Shown here piece after piece: positions 8,201 to 13,436 of a stretch of DNA of 13,436 nucleotides. The stretch is from the NCBI GenBank assembly GCA_011777135.1, contig JAABVY010000264.1:224-13659 (forward strand). Direction: 5' to 3'. Each line of letters starts with the position of its first letter. Position 1 is the stretch's first letter. The notes under the pieces were generated by a model, which did no database searches, was not told where the DNA came from, and saw nothing but the letters and a program-made list of their open reading frames with translations. Position numbers and translations under genes: made by a program. This DNA comes from Candidatus Zixiibacteriota bacterium. Lineage in GTDB: Bacteria > Zixibacteria > MSB-5A5 > JAABVY01.

Positions 8201-8240
8201 TGTTGATGTGAACAGCTATCAGGTAAGAAGAGATTACTAA
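5205..8240 (+). CDS. Giant baseplate wedge protein, gp6/baseplate J family (Afp11/PVC11-like)
   Basis: This 1011-residue protein opens with the family hallmark: PNLDDRTHRDIMDELRRLIP, YCPEWTDHNPSDPGITLLEL and FSWLTEMTIYKLNKV, followed by LTFTPNKGLEKTTIVPKGTQV. Such proteins form the wedge ring of the baseplate that opens on firing. The baseplate-J core lies at about 735-850 (GRIRFGDGRKGMRPP, NYRTGGGSKGNVG, RFRAVTSEDYEWLA), followed by an end domain (YLEPRRLLTTKLHVNRPMY to LFYVVDVNSYQVRRDY). The middle carries three diverged modules, each starting EY(F/Y)NGK and ending with a (Y/F)W(F/V/I)(K/R)-type strand. The size is typical for the long CIS version, not for short phage P2 gpJ. ATG overlaps the gp25 stop (TGATG at 5203-5207) behind GAGG 5197-5200. 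Confidence 0.93.
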   Translation: MPINPPNLDDRTHRDIMDELRRLIPKYCPEWTDHNPSDPGITLLELFSWLTEMTIYKLNKVSDKTYVALLDLIGMSLLLPQPAETYLTFTPNKGLEKTTIVPKGTQVATSQTEAVESVVFETAEDLHLSPVKLARVFSTAGDAISDNSGYINNPSEEGFPVFGGVSQIERAIFMGDEKFSALTESASLFLRFKAASEEGKALMTMLRMEYFNGKRFKELKTRMVYTEALGENETLLEIVGPLADLEKTDIDGVETYWFKATLTAIPSSPEITELDTISLEARIVEDGPHPEAGFSNIAGSIFLPLDFSKSVYPFSEEPKYDYTLYLSSPDIFTKEDSEIIIDVELADPAVVEKPVPSSDLELIWEYFNGKKWIELGTTSPSGVSRPAGKFNFTDSTLAFTHSGEIKFDRPDDMKPTQVNGQDGFWVRCRLVKGNYGQAGHYEQVGKNWVWKDDNPLRPPCIRSLTLRYNQKAVFLSSLKSYADFTYRDFSSNVGEEYKPFQLFEEERDRSPSLYLGFESILPKESYSICFNMKEDQRLPIDEVTTKYFGEQIFRDNRVEQKIWWEYYNGKEWADLMPYDNTNNFKNSGIVRFEFPRGIKKIEKFGEELFWIRCRFRDGGYAVPPEMRAILINSVIARNHSTITNEVLGSSDGTPDQTYRFSNPPVLEGQMIYVREQTPPNKEETGTIKVEEGEDAIEIETDSAGNPSKIWVRWHEVDNFYNSDGTSRHYVVDHITGRIRFGDGRKGMRPPSGSNAIVARNYRTGGGSKGNVGTRALTILRRSNPSVQSVVNHFQAVGGSDLESVSDAKLRAPQIFRNRFRAVTSEDYEWLAQRASSNIARVHCISNTPAEGEVTLVIVPNESASQEKEGAKIMPTTQLLNMVTDYLEPRRLLTTKLHVNRPMYLEVSFEVSYQIKATGADPERVKRDLENNIRNYLHPLRGGSDGKGWPFGKALMKTDLYRVIEDTDGVEYIDRLEIFDEQRKLFVDKIAAKPDQLFYVVDVNSYQVRRDY
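5829..7046 (+). repeat. Three diverged EYxNGK...WxRCR modules inside the gp6-like protein
   Basis: EYFNGKRF starts at residue 209, EYFNGKKW at 365 and EYYNGKEW at 565. Each is followed 44-59 residues later by a matching strand: YWFKATL at 256, FWVRCRL at 424 and FWIRCRF at 609. Between modules lie other beta-rich segments. This suggests duplicated beta-sandwich units on the outside of the wedge; DNA identity is low, so the duplications are old. Bases given run from the first EY codon to about the end of the third FW strand. Confidence 0.65.
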
Positions 8241-9137
8241 ATGGTTACTGGAACCACTGTCTCTGAACAGACAGTTCCGAATTTTATCGGGCTCGATATC
8301 GAGATTGCGGAGAAGATGTGCCGCCTGGACGGCATAAACATCCGCACGATCGAGTTCGAAGAATCACTGGAGCCGGAGGGACGGATAATCATCCAGAATC
8401 CCCGGGCAGATCAACCGGTACCGGCGGATGGCATTCGGCTGGTGATCTCCGGCAAGAACTATCTCGACTTCCTGCCGAATATTTACCGCCAGTACGACAT
8501 GCGCGAAGGGTCATTCCTGAAACGCTTTCTGTGGCTCCTGAAGCATCCGCAAATGCCGATCGACCGAACCATTAGAGACATTCATACATATTTTGAGCCT
8601 TTTAATACGCCTATGAAGTTCCTGCCCTATCTGGCTTCCGTGCTGGCCCTGGTACTGGATGAGAATTGGGATGAGGGTAAGAAACGCGAATTGATTGCCA
8701 GTATCGTGAAGATATACAAGCTCAGGGGCACCCCACGCGGCCTGGCGCTATACCTGAAAATATACACCGAAAGCACCCCGGATATTATCGAAAATTACTG
8801 GCCCTTCAATGGTTTTCAGGTGGGAGTTTCCTCGACTATTGGAGTAGATTCAATCATAATTGGCTATATAAATCGTTCGCATTGCTTCACTGTCAGGATT
8901 CCGCAGACAATCGATGATACTCCGGTTGAGATGATCCGCAAGATTCATGCGATTGTACAGGCGGAAAAACCGGCGCATACAAATTACTACATGATCTTCG
9001 CCGAGCCTGAACTGGAAGAGGCCGACTTCATGCAGGTCGGCGTGGCCTCGATGATCGGTGTGGAATCATGGGTTGGCGAAACGGATAATGTTCATGAAGA
9101 AATAGAGGAAGGGAAACAAGATGACCGAGGAGAGTAA
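8241..9137 (+). CDS. Baseplate wedge protein, gpI/TIGR02242-like tail protein, with N-terminal PASTA-like domain
   Basis: Residues about 12-71 of this 298-residue protein read as a PASTA domain: VPNFIGLDIEIAEKM, a helix, EPEGRIIIQNPRADQPVPADG and a closing strand IRLVISG. From about 74 the protein is a tail protein I domain (YLDFLPNIYRQYD, FLKRFLWLL, FEPFNTPMKFLPYLASVLAL, LIASIVKIYKLRGTPRGLALYL). This is the usual partner of the giant gp6-like wedge protein encoded just before it. VGVSSTIGVDS at residue 194 and VGVASMIGVES at 266 are a repeated family signature. PASTA domains usually bind peptidoglycan or mediate extracellular contacts; here it probably sits on the baseplate surface. ATG directly abuts the previous TAA, with only a weak AAGAAGAG upstream, so coupled translation is likely. 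The C-terminus is acidic. Confidence 0.88.
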   Translation: MVTGTTVSEQTVPNFIGLDIEIAEKMCRLDGINIRTIEFEESLEPEGRIIIQNPRADQPVPADGIRLVISGKNYLDFLPNIYRQYDMREGSFLKRFLWLLKHPQMPIDRTIRDIHTYFEPFNTPMKFLPYLASVLALVLDENWDEGKKRELIASIVKIYKLRGTPRGLALYLKIYTESTPDIIENYWPFNGFQVGVSSTIGVDSIIIGYINRSHCFTVRIPQTIDDTPVEMIRKIHAIVQAEKPAHTNYYMIFAEPELEEADFMQVGVASMIGVESWVGETDNVHEEIEEGKQDDRGE

Positions 9138-10662
9138 GGAATATAAAAGGGTATCATTTTTCCGCGGCTTCTTTGCCTCGGAGGAGGATTTTAACCTGCT
9201 TGTCGATTACTCCCGGGAGAAAGACAAACTGCACAATCAGCTCTTTCATTCTCCGGGGATCGTGCTAAACTTTTCCGGCGAGCTGAAAGTAACCGCGAGA
9301 GAGAAGGGCGACTTTTCGATTGAAGTGGCTCCAGGGTATGCTACCGATGGACAGGGGAACGATATCATGCTCTGGGAAACCAAGGTTCTTGCTATTGATG
9401 TGTCAAAATACAAGCTTCCCCTGGTTGTCTATGTTGTCTTGAAATATTATGATGAACCTGTGGACTTTATCACCAACAAAGCCAATCCCCAGTACAAGGG
9501 GCACAAACGTATCGCCGAAAGAGCCAAGGTCGAAATCCTTCCCAATCCTCCGGAGCTTGACGAGGGTGTCGAATTAGCCAGAGTGCGCCTGGAAGAAGAG
9601 CTCAAGGATGTCAGGAACCCGGCCGATCCTTCACGGCCCGAAACCGGTGAGATCGATACGCGTTTTGTACCGATTGCCGGATCGTTTGGCTGGATTCTCT
9701 CACCTGAGGTTGTTTCCCGAATCTTTGCGGTGTATAATGATATGAAGATGGTCTTCATGCAGCTCAATAAGCTCTATGATCTGAAGTATTCTCTCGAAGC
9801 TTATCAGTCCGCCATTACGGCCGAGATGGTCAGTATTGCCGGGAAGCTCGACTACCGCAATGCGTTTAAGTTGCTGAAAATTATTGTCGATCTGGAAAAG
9901 GAGATTTCGAATGAGCTGGAAAATACACCCAATCTCTCACAGCGCAAGGAGGTCGGCGAGTACAAAGATAATCTCCAGGCGCTTTTGAATTTGACCTCCG
10001 CAACCGATATTACCTCCGAGGATTTGAACAACCTGATAATATATCAGGCCAAGGCTTCCGGTGCATTAAAGAAGCTGCTTGCTCCGAGAGTGGCCGAGAT
10101 TCGGGCCGAGGTGGAAGGAGAACTGGAAGAATTCAAGGGCGAACGTCTGTCTATGGATGAGATCAAAATCTGGCCCAAGGAATTTCCGGAAGAAATTATG
10201 GTTGACAATGTGCGATATAAATTAGTTGATAAGATAGATATTCTTGATGATGCTTCCGAGAAGGAACATGAATTCAAGCTGGGAGGAGTGAAGGAAGAAC
10301 TGAGGCAAAAGCAGAATTTCTTCTTCCCCGACGGCACCCGGATTTCCGACCGCGGCCGTTTGCATTGGGAAGGCTTTGCCCAGTTCAAGATCAAGAACCT
10401 CAAGCCTGAGCTGGATGTGCTTGTGATTCGCCGGATCGACTATGCTTACGGAGGATTAAAAACCGAGATAGAAGTTGACGGCGAGAAAGTCGGCGTATGG
10501 GAGATTACCGGCAATGACCGCAAGTACCGCTGGCGGAATATGCCCTATATTATCAATGGCAAATTTATAAAGAAGGAAGAGGTGAATGTCAAACAGATTG
10601 CGATCTCGGCCGAAAGAGACGTAAATATGTTTGGATACTGGTTCTACCAGGCAGTAGTGTAA
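9121..10662 (+). CDS. Probable CIS tail fibre / receptor-binding protein
   Basis: This 513-residue protein has an N-terminal module resembling those of CIS-associated fibre or adaptor proteins: FFRGFFASEEDFNLLVDYSREK at residues about 13-35, HSPGIVLNFSGELKV, then APGYATDGQGNDIMLWE and a beta-rich stretch to about 160. A helical, probably coiled-coil middle follows (about 200-345). The C-terminal 110 residues (from about 401) look like a beta-sandwich: LHWEGFAQFKIKNLKPELDV, LVIRRIDYAYGGLKTEIEVDG, then aromatic strands to GYWFYQAVV. Such jelly-roll domains often bind carbohydrate, so a receptor-binding role is inferred. The gene follows gpI, the usual fibre position. AGGAAGGG at 9106-9113 precedes ATG 9121, and the first 17 bases overlap the gpI gene. 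No signal peptide or membrane segment is visible. Confidence 0.6.
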   Translation: MTEESKEYKRVSFFRGFFASEEDFNLLVDYSREKDKLHNQLFHSPGIVLNFSGELKVTAREKGDFSIEVAPGYATDGQGNDIMLWETKVLAIDVSKYKLPLVVYVVLKYYDEPVDFITNKANPQYKGHKRIAERAKVEILPNPPELDEGVELARVRLEEELKDVRNPADPSRPETGEIDTRFVPIAGSFGWILSPEVVSRIFAVYNDMKMVFMQLNKLYDLKYSLEAYQSAITAEMVSIAGKLDYRNAFKLLKIIVDLEKEISNELENTPNLSQRKEVGEYKDNLQALLNLTSATDITSEDLNNLIIYQAKASGALKKLLAPRVAEIRAEVEGELEEFKGERLSMDEIKIWPKEFPEEIMVDNVRYKLVDKIDILDDASEKEHEFKLGGVKEELRQKQNFFFPDGTRISDRGRLHWEGFAQFKIKNLKPELDVLVIRRIDYAYGGLKTEIEVDGEKVGVWEITGNDRKYRWRNMPYIINGKFIKKEEVNVKQIAISAERDVNMFGYWFYQAVV

Positions 10663-10690
10663 ATCAAAATATTTTATACAGGATGATCTG

Positions 10691-11149
10691 ATGAGATTAA
10701 ATATCTTCGGAAGATTTTTTAGATTATCACGAAAGGATGTGCCCAAGATGCCTAAGAGAGATAAAAAGAAATCTCAGGCAACCCGGGTTGTGGATGCTCG
10801 AGGCGGAAGAGGAAAGACCAGGGTTGTCGGAGTAGGACAGACCCAGCAGGATCTTCCGGTCGTGGCCTGGCTGGTTATAATCAACGGTACCTACAAAGGA
10901 CAGGACTACCGTCTGGACGACCGTAAATATACGATTGGACCCACTCAGAATGAGGATATTGTCGTTCACGATGATTATCTCTCATCACCGCATTGCGCAA
11001 TACGCTATGAGGGCGGTTCATTTTATATTAATGATCTCGGCTCCAAGAATAAGACCCTTGTCAATGGTGAGCCGCAGACCGAGTGGGAATTGATCGACAA
11101 CGATCATATTAAAATCGGCCAGACCGAGATGATGTTTAAGTGCCTCTAA
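10691..11149 (+). CDS. Small FHA-domain protein (cytosolic)
   Basis: This 152-residue protein has a basic N-terminal tail (residues 1-56) and one FHA domain (about 57-152). FHA domains bind phosphothreonine peptides or make related contacts in Ser/Thr-kinase signalling. Visible core motifs are YTIGPTQNEDIVV, SSPH (residues 98-101), and DLGSKNKTLVNG (115-126). The arginine normally following the first Gly is Pro84, so phosphate binding may be altered. The tail contains two TRVV motifs (Thr31, Thr43) that could be phosphosites. It follows the fibre gene after 28 bases and precedes another FHA gene by 12. A second in-frame ATG at 10748 (residue 20) has AAAGGA at 10732-10737, so the true start is uncertain. 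In type VI secretion, Fha proteins control assembly after threonine phosphorylation; a similar role here is inference. Confidence 0.85.
   Translation: MRLNIFGRFFRLSRKDVPKMPKRDKKKSQATRVVDARGGRGKTRVVGVGQTQQDLPVVAWLVIINGTYKGQDYRLDDRKYTIGPTQNEDIVVHDDYLSSPHCAIRYEGGSFYINDLGSKNKTLVNGEPQTEWELIDNDHIKIGQTEMMFKCL
10732..10737 (+). promoter_or_regulatory. Possible ribosome-binding site for an alternative start of the small FHA gene
   Basis: AAAGGA lies ten bases before ATG 10748, which would give a 133-residue protein starting MPKRDKKK. The upstream ATG 10691 has only a weak GGATGA (10681-10686) before it. The shorter form still contains the complete FHA domain. Confidence 0.4.
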
Positions 11150-11161
11150 GCTGGAGGGGAT

Positions 11162-13378
11162 ATGTCAAAAAGGAATTTGATTTTATGGGGCATAGTTGCC
11201 GCACTGTTTCTTGTTTCCAATGCTTTTGCAATTAAAGTGGAAAGCCTGCCGCGCATCAAACTGCCGGGCGGGACAGGCGATAATGAAGTTTCCAACGTCA
11301 AGGCCATTTATGTAGGCCCGGGAGGCGAGATCTATATCGGTTCTGCCCGCAATAACTGTGTGCAGGTCTTTTCCGGCAACGGGCAGTATCTGCGGACTAT
11401 ACCGACCGGTGACGATGACATCGATGTTCCCCAGGATATCGATATCGGAGTTGATGGCCTGGTATATGTAGTTGACCGGGATCGCGATGAACTCTCGCGG
11501 TTCACCCAGCAGGGTATGCGTCAGGGGACTATAGGCGGGGAGAAAGCATTCGATCGGCCTATGTCGGTCTCGGTTGCACGTGACGGCCGGGTCTACGTTG
11601 CCGATAAGGACAAAGACAATGTCCGTATCTTCGATGCTGACGGCCAGAATCTTGGCACCCTGCAGGGCGCTGGATTTGAGGACCCGATAGCTGTCGATGT
11701 CGATCATCAGGGAAGAGTGTTCGTGCTGGATGAGAAAAAGAAGTCTGTGCAGGTGTTCGATAGTGAGGGCTCGTTGATAACCGAGCTTCCAGTTCGTTTC
11801 GGTGGTCAGGAGATCAAAGAACCTGTTGATCTGTGCGTCAATCAGCATGGCGAACTTTTTGTGCTCGATAAGGATCAGAAGGTGGTCTATTTCATCGCCG
11901 ATTTCGAATCAGGTCAGTGGGAGGCGCCATTCGGCGGGGACATGCTCAAGGAACCCGTCTCTGTCGATGTTGCCGGCCGTGATGTCTGCTTTGTACTTGA
12001 TAATGATAACGAGACGATCTGGAAATTCGCTCTGACAGAGCTTCCATCTCTTGCAGCCGAGAAGACAGTAAAAGAGACTATTATCAAAAAAGCGGTTATC
12101 ACCACCAATATCGATTCCACCGCAAACATCACAATAAACCGGGTGATCCCGAGTGAGAATCTGGTGGCACTATCTGTCTTCGAGGATAATCGTAATATTG
12201 TCAGCGGTCTGATAGATGAAAATTTTCCCGAGATCAAAGTCGGCGATCAGGAACTTGAAATCCAGGAAGCCTATCCTCAATTTCAGCAGGATGAGATTGA
12301 CTTTATATTCCTGCTTGGAACTGTCGGATTGAAGGAAAATGAGGCTCAATCAATAAAGGAAAAGCTCACAACTGAGTTTCTTGCCAAGCTGGATGAATCC
12401 CGTCATCGAGTGGCTTTTTTCAAATTTGCAGACAATATAGAACTTGCCATGCCCCTGGAGAAATCCTTTTCGACCCAGAAAACAGCAATAAATAATCTGC
12501 AGTTCAATGGTGAAAAAGCGCCTTTATACGATGCGATTTTCGAAGCTTTAAATTATTATGATACATCCGGCGCCGAAAAATATCCGATCTTTATTCTGCT
12601 CACAAACAGCAAAGGCGAATCCAGCCGCAACAAGTTCAAGACGCTGGAAGATTATGAACGCTCGCATGATCTGCCACAGATCTATACTCTCGGCTATGAG
12701 CCCGGCAAAGATCCCGAATTCCTGGAGCAGATGAATAAGATTGCTGATCTTACGGGCGGATTTTCCTACACTACTGATAAGGATGACATGATCTACTTCC
12801 TCTTCCGCAGGGCAATTGCCCTTATCCGTGGTCAGTATGTGCTGGCAGTATCTGATCTACCATCTGAAGGTGAAATCACTGTCAGTGTCGATGTTGATCT
12901 TGATGGCAATTTGATTACGGCGACTGATCAATACAGCGAGCCCAGTGGCGAGGAAGTGGCAATAAAAGGCGAGAGTTTCATAGGTAAATATGGCCTGTAT
13001 CTTTTGATAATCCTGATAGTGATTATTCTCGTCATAATCATCATTATAATTGTCGCCAGTCGGAAGAAGCGAAAAAAGGCGCCTTTAGGCGAGGCAATTC
13101 TGGAGGTGAAATCCGGCGATGCCCCACAACGCGAATATCATCTTATGAAAGGCACTAATAGCATTGGGGCAGATAAGACCAACGACATCCACCTGCCTTC
13201 CGAAGGAGTATCACGCAACCATGCAACGATAGAATACTCAGGCGGCAAGTACGAATTGATCGACCAGGACTCGACAAATGGCACGATGGTAAATAAAAAC
13301 AGAATTACCCGCAGGGTATTGATTAATAATGACGTGATATCTATTGGTCAAATTGACTTTATATTTAAGACTGGATAG
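11162..13378 (+). CDS. Membrane-spanning protein: signal peptide, NHL-type propeller, VWA-like domain, TM helix, cytosolic FHA domain
   Basis: This 738-residue protein starts with a Sec signal peptide (hydrophobic core residues 6-19, likely cleavage after AFA at 23). Residues 45-290 hold six NHL-like blades, each with a VYVVDRD/VFVLDEK-type strand. A VWFA-related region follows (about 330-560; LVALSVFEDNRNIVSGLIDE, IDFIFLLGTVG, APLYDAIFEALNYY). The metal site is degenerate: GTVGL replaces DxSxS. Residues 611-632 are a nearly pure Leu/Ile/Val membrane helix followed by RKKRKK (634-639), placing the C-terminus in the cytosol. Residues about 645-738 are an FHA domain (IGADKTNDIHL, SRNH at 684-687, STNGTMVN at 704-711) in which Ala670 replaces the usual arginine. 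GGAGG at 11153-11157 precedes the ATG. A sensor or anchor linking envelope signals to the injection machine is inferred from context; it need not be part of the particle. Confidence 0.87.
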   Translation: MSKRNLILWGIVAALFLVSNAFAIKVESLPRIKLPGGTGDNEVSNVKAIYVGPGGEIYIGSARNNCVQVFSGNGQYLRTIPTGDDDIDVPQDIDIGVDGLVYVVDRDRDELSRFTQQGMRQGTIGGEKAFDRPMSVSVARDGRVYVADKDKDNVRIFDADGQNLGTLQGAGFEDPIAVDVDHQGRVFVLDEKKKSVQVFDSEGSLITELPVRFGGQEIKEPVDLCVNQHGELFVLDKDQKVVYFIADFESGQWEAPFGGDMLKEPVSVDVAGRDVCFVLDNDNETIWKFALTELPSLAAEKTVKETIIKKAVITTNIDSTANITINRVIPSENLVALSVFEDNRNIVSGLIDENFPEIKVGDQELEIQEAYPQFQQDEIDFIFLLGTVGLKENEAQSIKEKLTTEFLAKLDESRHRVAFFKFADNIELAMPLEKSFSTQKTAINNLQFNGEKAPLYDAIFEALNYYDTSGAEKYPIFILLTNSKGESSRNKFKTLEDYERSHDLPQIYTLGYEPGKDPEFLEQMNKIADLTGGFSYTTDKDDMIYFLFRRAIALIRGQYVLAVSDLPSEGEITVSVDVDLDGNLITATDQYSEPSGEEVAIKGESFIGKYGLYLLIILIVIILVIIIIIIVASRKKRKKAPLGEAILEVKSGDAPQREYHLMKGTNSIGADKTNDIHLPSEGVSRNHATIEYSGGKYELIDQDSTNGTMVNKNRITRRVLINNDVISIGQIDFIFKTG

Positions 13379-13382
13379 GTGA
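13377..13382 (+). promoter_or_regulatory. Ribosome-binding site supporting a TTG start
   Basis: AGGTGA overlaps the stop of the 738-residue gene and lies six bases before TTG 13389. No ATG or GTG in the remaining bases opens a frame that stays open, so this site decides the start of the next gene. Confidence 0.5.
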
Positions 13383-13388
13383 ATTGAG

Positions 13389-13436
13389 TTGGAGATAATT
13401 GTTGAATTTTTATCCGGCGAAAATACAGGAAAGAGA
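13389..13436 (+). CDS. Start of a further, probably FHA-domain, gene (truncated by window edge)
   Basis: From TTG 13389 a frame stays open for 16 codons to the end of the window and would read MEIIVEFLSGENTGKR. This resembles the first strand and turn of an FHA domain and aligns well with the equivalent pieces of the two preceding proteins (WLVIINGTYKGQDYRL and AILEVKSGDAPQREYHL). The ribosome-binding site AGGTGA at 13377-13382 and the ten-base gap support a real gene in the same operon. The fragment is too short for certainty; it could be any protein with a similar first strand. Confidence 0.45.
   Translation, partial: MEIIVEFLSGENTGKR

Noticed and set aside
10663..10690. Possible terminator or promoter in the gap between the fibre and FHA genes
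   Set aside because: Only an AT-rich stretch with a short AAAATATTTT palindrome; no GC-rich hairpin with a T run and no paired -35/-10 boxes.
11183..11848. Long minus-strand open frame (221 codons) opposite the signal peptide and propeller
   Set aside because: The + strand shows a signal peptide and six regular blades; the reverse frame has no recognisable features.

Overview
The window is one gene-dense bacterial operon, all on the + strand, that encodes the tube, spike and baseplate half of a phage-tail-like contractile injection system (CIS). It then runs straight into a group of FHA-domain genes. I cannot name the organism. Strong Shine-Dalgarno sites, ATG/TTG starts, about 50% GC and a Sec-type signal peptide point to a bacterium. 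The mix of FHA, PASTA, NHL and VWA domains would suit an uncultivated, signalling-rich lineage, but that is a guess.

Layout. Bases 1-103 are the last codons of a tail sheath gene. Next come the inner tube protein (107-550), a large unrecognised protein with a Gly/Ala/Ser-rich helical stretch in the tape-measure position (550-3087), a CIS tube-initiator/LysM protein (3087-3707), a short gpV-like spike (3720-4388), a PAAR tip (4408-4803), a gp25-like wedge (4804-5205), a giant gp6/Afp11-like baseplate protein (5205-8240), a gpI-like wedge protein with an N-terminal PASTA domain (8241-9137) and a likely fibre or receptor-binding protein (9121-10662). The order matches the core of Afp/PVC-type and related clusters. 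Most genes overlap or abut (TAATG, TGATG, TAAATG, one 17-base overlap), so translational coupling is likely and no internal promoter is needed.

The unusual part is downstream. A soluble FHA protein (10691-11149) is followed by a 738-residue protein (11162-13378) with a signal peptide, a six-bladed NHL-type propeller, a degenerate VWA domain, one transmembrane helix and a C-terminal cytosolic FHA domain. A further reading frame, starting at a TTG at 13389 behind a good ribosome-binding site, begins like an FHA domain and runs off the window. The arrangement suggests an injection particle controlled by, or docked to, a membrane-spanning FHA module, rather than one simply released by lysis. No gp27/gpD-like hub domain, AAA+ ATPase, tail terminator or effector is recognisable here. 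Sheath and further parts must lie upstream, and more signalling genes probably lie downstream.

There is no intergenic stretch over 28 bases, and I found no RNA gene, insertion sequence, CRISPR array or convincing terminator.
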